Shown in pieces: positions 1 to 8,319 of a stretch of DNA of 64,000 nt. Within the stretch, counting starts at the first letter, position 1. Every line of letters begins with the position of its first letter. This DNA is from Marinomonas ostreistagni. GTDB taxonomy: Bacteria > Pseudomonadota > Gammaproteobacteria > Pseudomonadales > Marinomonadaceae. Both the position numbers and the translations under genes were made by a program. The notes below the pieces were generated by a model. It saw nothing but the letters and a program-made list of their open reading frames with translations, was not told the origin of the DNA and made no database searches. Where the stretch lies: positions 186,001-250,000 of the forward strand of contig NZ_JAEMUH010000003.1 of assembly GCF_016461785.1 (NCBI RefSeq). The letters are read 5' to 3'.

Positions 1-109
1 CCTAGACAGCGTGCTGTGTGTGGGTGGTTCTTGGATCGTGCCGACTGATCTTGTTAAAGCAGGCAAATGGGACGAGATTACTGAGCTAGCGAAGTCTGTA
101 CAACAGTAA
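1..109 (+). CDS. eda: KDPG aldolase, C-terminal end only (truncated by window start)
   Basis: The frame open from base 2 to the TAA at 107-109 gives 35 residues containing VGGSWIVP and ending [14 protein letters not shown]. This matches the C-terminus of 2-keto-3-deoxy-6-phosphogluconate / 4-hydroxy-2-oxoglutarate aldolase, where a GGSW phosphate-binding turn is followed by a helix beginning W(D/A)xI. The enzyme splits KDPG into pyruvate and glyceraldehyde-3-phosphate in the Entner-Doudoroff pathway. The active-site lysine and the rest of the barrel lie outside the window. A strong terminator follows 25 bases later, so this is the last gene of its operon. Confidence 0.8.
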   Translation, partial: LDSVLCVGGSWIVPTDLVKAGKWDEITELAKSVQQ

Positions 110-133
110 TCGGTAGTTCAACCTTACCGTTCC

Positions 134-167
134 AAAATGCCCCACTTTGAGTGGGGCATTTTTGTTT
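134..167 (+). terminator. Rho-independent terminator after eda
   Basis: A perfect 12-bp stem (134-145 with 151-162, core GCCCCAC/GTGGGGC) has a 5-base loop and runs into a T-rich tract. It sits directly after the eda stop codon. Confidence 0.9.
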
Positions 168-233
168 CTAGCGTTCAGTTTAAGGCAACTTTACAGTATG
201 CTGTCGATGTTAATAGATAAACGGAGTCTGCTC

Positions 234-734
234 ATGAAGCGAGCAATTACAGTATTAGCACTTGCTGCTTGTCTCCCTCTAGTGGGGTGCGCATCTAAGA
301 CAATAACAGAACCTTTAGTGGTAGGTGACCGAATCGCTCTTGAGGGGCTTAGCAACCAATACGGCGAGACCTTTGATTCAGGGAGTGAACTTAAGAACCT
401 ATTATTTGTTACTGGGATGGGGGCTAAGGATTTAGCACAGACAAGCCTCAAAAGCATCGATAAAAACTGTATGGAACAGGGCGAATTGGTTTATCTAGCT
501 GACATCAGTGGTATGCCAAGCTTGATCAGCAAAATGGTCGCGATTCCCAAAATGAAGAATTACGATTACCCGATTTTATTAGACAAAGAGGGTAGTATCT
601 CCGCTAAGCTTCCAGCGAAAGAAGATCAAGTGACGCTCGTTAAACTGGATCAAAATATGATTCATTCCACTCAATTTTTTGCTGACTCAATAACACTGAC
701 ACAAGCATTAATCAGTGTCTGTGGCCAAAAATAG
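234..734 (+). CDS. putative lipoprotein, thioredoxin-like fold, function unknown
   Basis: The 166-residue protein starts MKRAITVLALAACLPLVGC, a lipoprotein signal peptide with lipobox LVGC, so Cys19 is the probable lipidated residue. The ATG at 234 was chosen because it begins the signal peptide and has GGAG at 223-226; upstream in-frame codons only add a poor N-terminus. The mature part (LVVGDRIALEGLSNQYGETF, a central LLFVTGMGAKDL strand, then YPILLDKEGSI) has the layout of a peroxiredoxin/thioredoxin-like domain. There is no CxxC or peroxidatic cysteine where one would be expected. The fold assignment is an inference from pattern. The gene stands alone, with terminators on both sides. Confidence 0.7.
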   Translation: MKRAITVLALAACLPLVGCASKTITEPLVVGDRIALEGLSNQYGETFDSGSELKNLLFVTGMGAKDLAQTSLKSIDKNCMEQGELVYLADISGMPSLISKMVAIPKMKNYDYPILLDKEGSISAKLPAKEDQVTLVKLDQNMIHSTQFFADSITLTQALISVCGQK

Positions 735-742
735 ACATCAAT

Positions 743-779
743 AGTCCCATAATGAAGTGATTCAGTTTGGGACTTTTTC
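743..779 (+). terminator. probable terminator after the lipoprotein gene
   Basis: The inverted repeat AGTCCCA (743-749) / TGGGACT (768-774) is followed by a T-run at 774-778. The loop is long (18 bases). It lies between the lipoprotein gene and the convergent glutaredoxin gene. Confidence 0.6.
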
Positions 780-796
780 GATAGACTTAAGATGCA

Positions 797-1168
797 TTAT
801 GCGAATCGGTTTTCTAGATAGCGAATGATTTCTTTAGAATCGTACATCCACTGGACGTTGCCGTTTTCTGAAATACGTAAGCAAGGGACTTTTACTTGCC
901 CGCCGCCAGCTTGCAATTCTTCACGGTAAGGAGAGCCTTCCGAAGCACTGCGCTTCTCAATAGGAAGGTTGAGCTTGTACATAGCGCGTCGAGTTTTAGT
1001 GCAAAACGGGCAAGCTGTGAATTGGTATAAAGTTAGGTCTTTAGTCGCTTCGTTGACAGCTAATTGTTCTGCCTCAGGACGTTTCTTTTTGCTCCCACGC
1101 GTGACCACATCGACCAACACAATAAGACCGCCTAAAAGGTTGCGAATCAACTTTACCAAGTATTTCAT
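797..1168 (-). CDS. glutaredoxin-family protein with N-terminal membrane anchor
   Basis: A 123-residue protein. Residues 1-25 are hydrophobic and probably form a membrane anchor, followed by a basic stretch (GSKKKR). A glutaredoxin / GST N-terminal domain occupies about residues 45-123. The dithiol active site CPFC is at Cys53-Cys56, and the cis-proline motif is seen as KVPCLRI. Such proteins reduce disulfides or glutathione adducts with glutathione. The partner is unknown. The gene is monocistronic and convergent with the upstream lipoprotein gene. A role in envelope redox is not shown; with a short N-terminal anchor and following basic residues the active site would most simply face the cytoplasm. 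Confidence 0.85.
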   Translation of the reverse strand: MKYLVKLIRNLLGGLIVLVDVVTRGSKKKRPEAEQLAVNEATKDLTLYQFTACPFCTKTRRAMYKLNLPIEKRSASEGSPYREELQAGGGQVKVPCLRISENGNVQWMYDSKEIIRYLENRFA

Positions 1169-1245
1169 CTCTTACTCTCTATTCATTGGAATGTTCGGGG
1201 GCTCATTCTAACGATAAAGTCGATGTGGTTTAAGTAGTGAAACGC

Positions 1246-1683
1246 TTAATTTTTAATCTGTGCAACGATGGCATCAGCACGCTCTGGTGATAGTGCAATT
1301 TTAGAGCGTAAGCGTGGGTACTTTTGTTCAATGACGTCGATATTACTCGCATTTCCGACTTGAATAACCCCAATCATGCCCATCATCAAATGTGGCGGGC
1401 AGTAATACAGGTGAATCCCTTCTTGCGAAAGGGTTAACGTGTAGATCTCATTGAGCGGGCTAGTCCACTGTTTGGCTTGCTCAGGAACCACGTAGGATTT
1501 GGCATTATGGCCCGATTGGGTTGGCACAAAGGTGACGGTATCACCGACTTGAGCATGGACGTAGCTGGGTTCAAATACCATGGAACCGGCGTCACCATAG
1601 TTTAACATTTGGATTTGCCAATCTTTGGCAGAGGCGAAAGAAGAGAGCAGCGCCAGACTCAACAGAGAAAGTATTTTGGACAT
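1246..1683 (-). CDS. pseudoazurin-like type 1 (blue) copper protein
   Basis: A 145-residue periplasmic cupredoxin. Signal peptide MSKILSLLSLALLSSFASA is followed by a plastocyanin/pseudoazurin domain. Copper ligands expected for pseudoazurin are visible: His59 (SGHNAKS), Cys95 and His98 (YYCPPH), and Met103 (MMGM), with the family spacing Cys+3 and Cys+8. The start at 1683 was chosen because it opens the signal peptide and is preceded by GAGG at proper distance; the longer reading would begin inside a hairpin. Pseudoazurins carry electrons in the periplasm, classically to nitrite or nitrous oxide reductases; no such reductase is in the window. It lies downstream of the binding-protein gene, separated by a 16-bp hairpin, so the two may share a transcript. 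Confidence 0.9.
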   Translation of the reverse strand: MSKILSLLSLALLSSFASAKDWQIQMLNYGDAGSMVFEPSYVHAQVGDTVTFVPTQSGHNAKSYVVPEQAKQWTSPLNEIYTLTLSQEGIHLYYCPPHLMMGMIGVIQVGNASNIDVIEQKYPRLRSKIALSPERADAIVAQIKN

Positions 1684-1711
1684 TCTTAACCTCATCAGAA
1701 ATTTTTGATGG

Positions 1712-1751
1712 AACACTCGATAGCGTCAAAGACTAGACGCTATCGAGTGTT
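1712..1751 (-). other. long perfect intercistronic hairpin
   Basis: Arms at 1712-1727 and 1736-1751 are perfectly complementary over 16 bp around an 8-base loop. It lies between the binding-protein stop codon and the pseudoazurin start. No T-run follows on the leftward strand, so an mRNA-stability, processing or attenuation role is more likely than simple termination. Confidence 0.7.
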
Positions 1752-1773
1752 AGGAAAATGCTGTGAACAGGGC

Positions 1774-2868
1774 TTATTTCGTCAGGCTGACAGCAAATGT
1801 TCCTGAAGGCGTTACAGGTAGGTAACGCTGGTAGAAATCTAGGTAGTTTTGTTCAGGCGTTAGGTCAGCAAACAGCTCTGGGTATTGAGCTTTGGCGATA
1901 AATTGCAGCATGCTACCGTCCAGAATAGTACGCGAAGCGCCTTGATAAATACCGTATACGCGCTGAGACTTAACAGCACTTAGGTCTTCCCAACCAGGGC
2001 GTTTGGTAAAGCCTGCAAGACGCTGTTGCGCAACCTTACGATCAATGCCTTGACCCATCACCATAGCGTCTGATTTTTTACCGCTTTCGGTACCTGCGAT
2101 AAAGATCACTTCAGGGTTAGAGGCAATCACTTGTTCAGGGTTAATCGGTCCCCACCATTCCACAAACGGCGCAGCGATGTTATCGCCACCTGCGCTAGAG
2201 ACCATGGCACCCCACATGTTTTTGCCGTAGGTAAATGAGTACTCACTTGGGCCTTGGTTACCGAACTCAATGTAAGTGCGTGGTTTCTTTAAATCCGCGT
2301 CAGCAATCTTAGCGTGAATATCCGTGACCAGAGCTTCGTATTCGTCAGCGATCTTATCTGCACGAGCTTCTTGGCCAGTTAGTTCACCGATGATGTGTGT
2401 ACTTTGTAAATGGCGCTCAAGGGTTTGCGCATTGTAATCCACCACCACGATTGGAATGCCCGCATCTTCCAGTGTATCAACGTCCATACCTAGGCCTTTG
2501 TACTGCCAATCAGCTAGTAGTACGACATCTGGATTGAGGCTGAGTACTTTCTCCACAGAGAAGGTTTGTGATTCGATTTCACCCACGTCTGAGATGTCTT
2601 TTAGGGAAGGGCGGTAGTCTGTGTAAAGCTTCCAGCTCGCTGGGCGCCATGCTTCCCATGTGTCACGGGAAATACCGACTACGTTGTCATAGGCTTGCTC
2701 TGTACCGATGGCCATATAGTCCTCGGCATAAAAACCTAAGACAACTCGTTGAGCTGGGACATCAATGTCGACGGAACGGCCTAAAACATCCTTGATGGTG
2801 GTCATTTCGGCTTGTGCAGCACCGCTTATCAAGGTGGCACTTAGGGCGGCTAGAGCAAAGGTTTTCAT
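1774..2868 (-). CDS. periplasmic metal/siderophore-type ABC substrate-binding protein
   Basis: A 364-residue protein with Sec signal MKTFALAALSATLISGAAQA and no lipobox. The remainder has the layout of the FecB/TroA-like binding proteins: DVLGRSVDIDVPAQRVV at the start, SLNPDVVLLADWQYKG and IPIVVVDYNAQTLE in lobe 1, a helix linker of about residues 150-195, then IASNPEVIFIAGTESG in lobe 2. Such proteins deliver iron(III), siderophores, haem or cobalamin to an ABC importer. No permease or ATPase gene is adjacent, so it is an orphan here and its ligand cannot be told. A possible Fur box lies 70 bases upstream, which favours iron. The pseudoazurin gene is downstream on the same strand. Confidence 0.85.
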   Translation of the reverse strand: MKTFALAALSATLISGAAQAEMTTIKDVLGRSVDIDVPAQRVVLGFYAEDYMAIGTEQAYDNVVGISRDTWEAWRPASWKLYTDYRPSLKDISDVGEIESQTFSVEKVLSLNPDVVLLADWQYKGLGMDVDTLEDAGIPIVVVDYNAQTLERHLQSTHIIGELTGQEARADKIADEYEALVTDIHAKIADADLKKPRTYIEFGNQGPSEYSFTYGKNMWGAMVSSAGGDNIAAPFVEWWGPINPEQVIASNPEVIFIAGTESGKKSDAMVMGQGIDRKVAQQRLAGFTKRPGWEDLSAVKSQRVYGIYQGASRTILDGSMLQFIAKAQYPELFADLTPEQNYLDFYQRYLPVTPSGTFAVSLTK

Positions 2869-2937
2869 ATGATCCTAATCCTATTGGCGTGTGAAAACTA
2901 AAAAACGGCGCCATTAAACATTAGGATTGTTTTTTAT

Positions 2938-2956
2938 GCAAATAGTTCTCGTTATC
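2938..2956 (-). promoter_or_regulatory. possible Fur box upstream of the binding-protein gene
   Basis: On the leftward strand the sequence GATAACGAGAACTATTTGC matches 13 of 19 positions of the classical Fur consensus GATAATGATAATCATTATC by direct comparison. It lies in the promoter region of the iron-type binding protein, where a Fur site would be expected. Only the match is seen; regulation is inferred. Confidence 0.45.
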
Positions 2957-3022
2957 GATTTGAATCTTGCTTGCTAGCTTTGCGTTGATCAATCTTATTA
3001 GCTGGCTAGTACTGACCAGCCA

Positions 3023-3937
3023 TTAGTCTGCACCAACACATTCTAAGAACTGATTTAATATTTGGTTAAACTGAGCGCCACGTTTTGTGGTGAGGTTAAT
3101 TTCAGACTCGAAATAATACTGTTCGGGCAGTAAGGCTTTCATGCGACCTTTAGATACCCAATATTCTGCGTAGTGCTCTGGCAAAAAGCCGATGTAAGTC
3201 CCTGTGAGTATCAAGAAGGCGATACCTTCGTGATCTGATGCCGTCGCACAGCAGTTTAACTTTTGATGCATGGCGATGGCATCTGGGGTCATGCGGTGAC
3301 TCGTCACCACAGTGTTGCTGTGGTTCAAAGTGGACTGGTCGGGTTGAGGTTGTATGAACAATGGGTGTTGGTCGCTACAAAACAAATAGTAACGCTCGGT
3401 GTAAAGCGGGCGATACTCAAGCCCAGATACTTTATTGGTAGAAGGCACTGCTCCTACGTGAAAGCGACCATCGATCACGCCTTTTTCAATGTCGCTTGGC
3501 GTGGACATGGTAATGTTGATGTTAATTTTATCACTCAAAGCACGCACATCCTTCAGTGCATGTGTGATACGCATTTGCGGTTGTGTGACGAGGTTATTTA
3601 CCAACGCTATGTTTAAATCGCCACGTAGATCATTGTTGATCTGATTCACATCACTGCGAAATTGCTCTATCGATGCCAAGAGTACTTCCGCCAGATTGAG
3701 TACCGCCTCTCCTTCTTCAGTAAGAGTAATGCCACCTCTGCCTCGATGGCAGAGTTTCATACCTAAGCGCTTTTCTAAGTCACTCATCTGAATAGAAATG
3801 GCAGATTTGGTGATGCCTAAAATCGACTCTGCTGCGGTATAGCTACCACACTCAATCACGGTTTTAAACAAACGAATCAGCTTGATATCAAAATCGGTAA
3901 TTTGATTAATGATGGCGCGCTTCTTTTTGTTTTGCAT
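3023..3937 (-). CDS. LysR-family transcriptional regulator
   Basis: 304 residues. The N-terminal winged helix-turn-helix spans about residues 14-75 (DIKLIRLFKTVIECGSYTAA, then a recognition helix with TKSAISIQMSDLEKRLGMKL). It is followed by a LysR substrate-binding domain. It is transcribed divergently from the aminotransferase/mmsA operon across 89 bases that contain a good LysR-type inverted repeat. It most likely controls that operon with an amino acid or semialdehyde as ligand. The effector is not deducible from the sequence. Confidence 0.9.
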   Translation of the reverse strand: MQNKKKRAIINQITDFDIKLIRLFKTVIECGSYTAAESILGITKSAISIQMSDLEKRLGMKLCHRGRGGITLTEEGEAVLNLAEVLLASIEQFRSDVNQINNDLRGDLNIALVNNLVTQPQMRITHALKDVRALSDKININITMSTPSDIEKGVIDGRFHVGAVPSTNKVSGLEYRPLYTERYYLFCSDQHPLFIQPQPDQSTLNHSNTVVTSHRMTPDAIAMHQKLNCCATASDHEGIAFLILTGTYIGFLPEHYAEYWVSKGRMKALLPEQYYFESEINLTTKRGAQFNQILNQFLECVGAD

Positions 3938-3956
3938 TTACTTAACCTGAGTGTAG

Positions 3957-3975
3957 TAAGTTTGTATTTAACTTA
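3957..3975. promoter_or_regulatory. candidate LysR operator between the regulator and the aminotransferase
   Basis: TAAGTTTGTATTTAACTTA is an inverted repeat with perfect 6-bp arms and a 7-base spacer, conforming to the T-N11-A pattern of LysR sites. The motif ACTTAACCT also occurs twice as a direct repeat (3940-3948 and 3971-3979), 31 bp apart, about three helical turns. Confidence 0.55.
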
Positions 3976-4026
3976 ACCTAAATCCGTGAGAAAAAATACC
4001 CATACCAACTTACGGAGTGTTTCACA

Positions 4027-5364
4027 ATGAGTCTGTTTCAATTTTCAAATGGCGAGTCTGTTGATCTAAGTGCGCATTGGATGCCTTTCTCGGCGAACCG
4101 TCAATTTCATCAGACGCCACGTATCATCACGCAGGCTTCAGGCTCATGGTTCAAAGATAAAGACGGCCGAGATATTTATGATTCATTGTCTGGCCTTTGG
4201 ACCTGTGGTGCCGGTCACTCTCGTGCCGAAATTCAAAAAGCCGTCGCTGAGCAATTAGGCACATTGGATTACTCACCTGCGTTCCAATTCGGTCATGAGC
4301 TGTCTTTTAAATTGGCTGAGCGCATTGTTGCCAAAACCCCAGCAGGTCTTGATCACGTGATCTTCACTGGTTCCGGTTCTGAAAGTGCGGACACTTCGTT
4401 GAAGCTTGCGCGTGCATATTGGCGTGCTAAAGGTAAGCCAAGCAAAACCAAGCTGATTGGTCGTGCTCGTGGCTACCATGGGGTAAACATTGGCGGTACT
4501 AGCCTAGGTGGCATTAACGGTAACCGTAAAACATTTGGTCAGTTGTTCGATGCCGATCATATTCCCCACACACTACAGCCAGAGCTTGCTTTTACAAAAG
4601 GCATGGCGCAAACCGGTGGTGTGGCGCTAGCGAATGAGTTTCTGAAACTGATCGAATTACATGATGCATCGAACATCGCGGCCATTATCGTTGAGCCAAT
4701 GTCTGGTTCGGCAGGTGTGATTGTACCGCCAGTAGGCTACTTACAGCGTCTACGTGAAATCTGTGACCAGCACGACATTCTGCTGATTTTCGATGAGGTG
4801 ATCACCGCGTTTGGTCGTATGGGTAAATGGACCGGTGCAGAGTTCTTTGGTGTCACGCCAGACATTATGAACACGGCTAAGCAGATTACCAACGGCGCGA
4901 TTCCAATGGGTGCTGTAATCGCTTCCAAAGAGATTTACCAAACCTTTATGGAGCAAGATCTAGCAGGACATGCCATTGAATTTGCTCATGGTTACACCTA
5001 CTCAGCGCACCCGGTGGCTTGTGCTGCGGCCTTGGCTACACTGGATCTATTAGAGCGAGATCACTTTATTCAACAATCGGCAGAGCTTGCGCCCATTTTT
5101 GAAGACAAACTGCACGCACTAAAAGGCACCAAGCACATCATCGACATCCGTAACTGTGGTCTAGCGGGGGCATTGCAGATTCAACCGAAAGACGGTGATC
5201 CAACGGCACGTCCTTACCAAGCGATGTTGGCACTTTGGGACAAAGGTTTTTACGTTCGTGCTGGCGGCGATACGTTGCAGTTTGGTCCGACATTTAATGC
5301 TCAACCTGATGACTTAGAGCGCTTATTCAATGCGGTTCAAGAAACATTGCAGTCATTAGATTAA
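4027..5364 (+). CDS. class III omega-amino acid:pyruvate aminotransferase (beta-alanine type)
   Basis: 445 residues, full length for class III PLP aminotransferases. Features seen: YDSLSGLWTCGAGHSR near the N-terminus, FTGSGSESADTSLKLAR (cofactor phosphate region), RGYHGVNIGGTSLGG, Asp256 in IFDEVI (pyridine nitrogen partner) and Lys285 in NTAKQITNGAIP (Schiff-base lysine). The N-terminal AHWMPFSANRQF segment and overall pattern match beta-alanine/omega-amino acid:pyruvate transaminases. With pyruvate as acceptor it would convert beta-alanine to malonate semialdehyde, the substrate of the next gene product. It forms an operon with mmsA (46-base gap) under the divergent LysR gene. Confidence 0.9.
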   Translation: MSLFQFSNGESVDLSAHWMPFSANRQFHQTPRIITQASGSWFKDKDGRDIYDSLSGLWTCGAGHSRAEIQKAVAEQLGTLDYSPAFQFGHELSFKLAERIVAKTPAGLDHVIFTGSGSESADTSLKLARAYWRAKGKPSKTKLIGRARGYHGVNIGGTSLGGINGNRKTFGQLFDADHIPHTLQPELAFTKGMAQTGGVALANEFLKLIELHDASNIAAIIVEPMSGSAGVIVPPVGYLQRLREICDQHDILLIFDEVITAFGRMGKWTGAEFFGVTPDIMNTAKQITNGAIPMGAVIASKEIYQTFMEQDLAGHAIEFAHGYTYSAHPVACAAALATLDLLERDHFIQQSAELAPIFEDKLHALKGTKHIIDIRNCGLAGALQIQPKDGDPTARPYQAMLALWDKGFYVRAGGDTLQFGPTFNAQPDDLERLFNAVQETLQSLD

Positions 5365-5410
5365 GTTTTTACTTATTAAACATACGAATTCAGAAAAGGT
5401 ATCGAATATT

Positions 5411-6907
5411 ATGCAAACCGTAACACATCTAATTGCCGGCGAAATGGTTAGCCACAGCAACGAGACAATTGAAGTATTTAACCCTGCGACGGGCAAAGTT
5501 ACTTGCCTAATGGAAATGGGCAATCAAGAAACGGTGGCTCAAGCAATCAAAGCGGCTGAAGCGGCTTTGCCAGCATGGAAGCAAACGCCACCGCTAAAAC
5601 GTGCTCGTGTGATGTTCCGTTTTAAAGAGCTGTTAGAAGCCAATAAAGACACCATCGCAAAATTGATCAGTGAAGAACACGGTAAAACCATTCCTGATGC
5701 GTTAGGTGAACTCCAACGTGGTATCGAAAACGTGGAGTACGCTTGTGGTGCGCCAGAGTTTTTGAAAGGTGAATACTCCAGCACAACAGGCCCAGGTATC
5801 AACGCGTGGAGCGACAGCAAGCCAGTAGGCACTGTCGCAGGTATCACGCCATTCAACTTTCCTGCGATGGTGCCACTGTGGATGTACCCGCTGGCAATCG
5901 TGTGTGGTAACTGTTTCATTCTAAAACCTTCTGAGAAGGATCCAAGCTCTACTCTCTACATTGCTAAGTTGCTTGACGAAGCAGGTTTACCAAAAGGGGT
6001 GATGAGTGTCGTCAATGGTGGCAAGGATGTGGTGGATGCGTTGATTCAAGCACCACAAGTAAAAGCGATGAGCTTCGTTGGCTCCACGCCCGTTGCGGAA
6101 TACATCTACTCACAAGGCACAGCGAACGGTAAGCGTGTGCAAGCGCTAGGTGGTGCGAAAAACCACGCGATTGTGATGCCTGATGCAGAACTGGATGGTG
6201 CGGTAAGCGCCTTGATGGGCGCGGCGTTTGGCTCTTGTGGTGAGCGTTGTATGGCGATTTCTGTTGCCGTGTGTGTCGGTGATGAAACGGCGGATCGTCT
6301 AATTGCCAAACTTACACCTCAGATTAATGAACTGCGCGTGGGGGCTTACACTCAGGATGGCGTAGAAATGGGTCCACTGATTTCAAAAGAGCATTTTGAG
6401 AAAGTAACGCACTACGTCAACGAAGGCGTGGCAAGCGGCGCTGATTTGTTGGTTGATGGTCGTAACTTGAAAGTAGAAGGTCATGAAGAAGGTTACTTTA
6501 TTGGCGGTTGTCTATTCGACAATGTGACCACGGACATGAGTATTTACAAAGAAGAAATCTTTGGTCCAGTGCTTTGTGTGGTGCGCGTGAACAGCCTTGA
6601 AGAAGGTATCGCTTTGATCAATGAACATGAGTACGGCAACGGTACTTGTATCTTTACTCGTGACGGTGAAGCGGCCGAATTGTTCTGCGACGAAGTGGAA
6701 GCCGGCATGGTGGGTGTTAACGTGCCACTACCAGTGCCAGTGGCATCGCACAGTTTTGGCGGCTGGAAACGTTCTTTGTTCGGTGACCTGCATGCTTACG
6801 GTCCTGATGGCGTGCGTTTCTATACTCGCAAGAAAGCAATCAGCCAACGTTGGCCGAAACGCGCTTCCCATGAAGCGGCGCAGTTTGCTTTCCCAAGTCA
6901 GCAGTAG
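5411..6907 (+). CDS. mmsA: CoA-acylating methylmalonate/malonate-semialdehyde dehydrogenase
   Basis: 498 residues, aldehyde dehydrogenase superfamily. The catalytic cysteine is Cys280 in GERCMA, the signature of the CoA-dependent MmsA branch, where classical ALDHs carry GQxC. TPFNFPAMVPLWMYP and FVGSTPVAEYIY (NAD-binding region) and the C-terminal MVGVNVPLPVPVASHSFGGW are also typical of MmsA. It oxidises malonate or methylmalonate semialdehyde to acetyl- or propionyl-CoA with loss of CO2. After the beta-alanine transaminase the predicted route is beta-alanine to malonate semialdehyde to acetyl-CoA. A terminator follows. Confidence 0.93.
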   Translation: MQTVTHLIAGEMVSHSNETIEVFNPATGKVTCLMEMGNQETVAQAIKAAEAALPAWKQTPPLKRARVMFRFKELLEANKDTIAKLISEEHGKTIPDALGELQRGIENVEYACGAPEFLKGEYSSTTGPGINAWSDSKPVGTVAGITPFNFPAMVPLWMYPLAIVCGNCFILKPSEKDPSSTLYIAKLLDEAGLPKGVMSVVNGGKDVVDALIQAPQVKAMSFVGSTPVAEYIYSQGTANGKRVQALGGAKNHAIVMPDAELDGAVSALMGAAFGSCGERCMAISVAVCVGDETADRLIAKLTPQINELRVGAYTQDGVEMGPLISKEHFEKVTHYVNEGVASGADLLVDGRNLKVEGHEEGYFIGGCLFDNVTTDMSIYKEEIFGPVLCVVRVNSLEEGIALINEHEYGNGTCIFTRDGEAAELFCDEVEAGMVGVNVPLPVPVASHSFGGWKRSLFGDLHAYGPDGVRFYTRKKAISQRWPKRASHEAAQFAFPSQQ

Positions 6908-6962
6908 TTGATGTACCAAACCTCCGGGGCAGGATAGTATGACTGTTATCTGCTCAACCTTG

Positions 6963-6998
6963 AATGGCGCTGTCTCTTAGAGATAGCGCCATTTTTTT
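6963..6998 (+). terminator. Rho-independent terminator after mmsA
   Basis: A stem of about 13-14 bp (AATGGCGCTGTCTC against its complement, with a G-T wobble) has a tight TTAG loop and is followed by seven T residues. Confidence 0.9.
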
Positions 6999-7157
6999 GC
7001 TATTGGCTGACCAACTGGTCAAGCGCTTTTGGCTAACTTTCCTTTTAACTTTAGGTTTAAACCAATTCAACTTGGTGCTGGCTACAGAGTTAAAGGCCAT
7101 TCGTAGATACTTGCCGACTTTCTTTTGAAGCTATCGTGACCAACGGGAGTTAGGTAC

Positions 7158-8303
7158 ATGTCTTTGCGAATATTTTCTGTCTTGTTTTTAGCAACTGTCT
7201 TGGTTGGCTGCACGGCTGAGGCGGATTCAACGGTTGCAACGCAGCCCCCAGCTCAGCCTGTTGATGTGGCAAAAGTGGTCTATGCCCAATACAGTCCTGA
7301 GTACACCTTTACCACACGTTTAGAATCGCCCCAGCAGGTGGATTTACGTCCGCGTGTGTCAGGCGTCATTGATGCGGTGTCGTTTAAAGAAGGGAGTCGC
7401 GTCAAACGTGGTGACCTATTGTTCAAAATCGATCCGCGACCCTTTTCAGCTGAAGTTGCTCGTCTGACCGCAGAGTTGAATCGCGCGCAAGCGGCTTTAA
7501 GCCAAGCGCAATCCGAAGCAGATCGCGCCAAAAGCTTACAAGGTCGTAACGCGATGTCAGCGGAGCAAGCGGAGTCGAGAGTCTCCCTTGCACAGCAGCG
7601 TCGTGCCGAGCTTGCCTCCGTCCAGGCTGCATTGGAAGCTGCTCTGTTAAACCTACAGTTTACCGAAGTACGTGCGCCGATTGATGGGCAAGTCTCAAAT
7701 GCTTTCATCACAGCGGGTAACAACGTTCAAGCGGGTCAAAGTGTGCTAACGACGTTAGTCGCGACAGATTCTCTATATGCGTACTTTGATGTGGACGAGC
7801 GCACTTGGAACAGTGCTTTCTCTCAAGTCAAAGCAGATGGTCAAACCAAAGCAACGATGATGCTTTCTGGTCAAGCTCAGACGGAGTATCAGGGCTACCT
7901 AGACTTCATTGATAACCAGATCAATGTCGAGAGCGGCACACTACGTGTTCGTGCTTTGTTTAAGTCAGACAGTGAAGCACTTCGCCCTGGGGCCTTCGCA
8001 CGTATCCAGCTGCAAGCAGTGGCTAGCCAGCCAACTATTTTAGTCCCAGATCGTGCCGTCGGAACCGATCTAGAGAATCGTTTTGTATTGGTTGTAAATC
8101 AAGACAATGTTTTGGAATACCGCCAAGTACAGCTAGGACGTAGAGAAGGGGATTTACGAGTGATTGAATCTGGCTTACAGCCTAATGAGCGCATCGCAGT
8201 TAACGGCCCAGCTCGCGTTGGACCAGGTATGACCATTGCTCCTAGGGATGTGTCGATTAAAACGGCTGAGTTGGCCTTAGCATCCGCTAAACCATCGGCG
8301 TAA
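7158..8303 (+). CDS. RND efflux periplasmic adaptor (membrane fusion protein), lipoprotein
   Basis: 381 residues. Lipoprotein signal with lipobox LVGC (Cys18). Biotinyl-lipoyl halves are seen at RPRVSGVIDAVSFKEGSRVK and VRAPIDGQVSNAFITAGNNV, flanking an alpha-helical hairpin rich in Ala, Gln and Glu (about residues 90-160). Beta-barrel and membrane-proximal domains follow (ILVPDRAVGTDLENRFVLVV). It belongs to the MexE/AcrA-type adaptors that link the inner-membrane pump to an outer-membrane channel. The pump gene starts 16 bases downstream. GGGAG lies just upstream of the ATG. The outer-membrane channel gene is not in the operon. Confidence 0.93.
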   Translation: MSLRIFSVLFLATVLVGCTAEADSTVATQPPAQPVDVAKVVYAQYSPEYTFTTRLESPQQVDLRPRVSGVIDAVSFKEGSRVKRGDLLFKIDPRPFSAEVARLTAELNRAQAALSQAQSEADRAKSLQGRNAMSAEQAESRVSLAQQRRAELASVQAALEAALLNLQFTEVRAPIDGQVSNAFITAGNNVQAGQSVLTTLVATDSLYAYFDVDERTWNSAFSQVKADGQTKATMMLSGQAQTEYQGYLDFIDNQINVESGTLRVRALFKSDSEALRPGAFARIQLQAVASQPTILVPDRAVGTDLENRFVLVVNQDNVLEYRQVQLGRREGDLRVIESGLQPNERIAVNGPARVGPGMTIAPRDVSIKTAELALASAKPSA

Positions 8304-8319
8304 CAAGAGCTTTTCTAAC

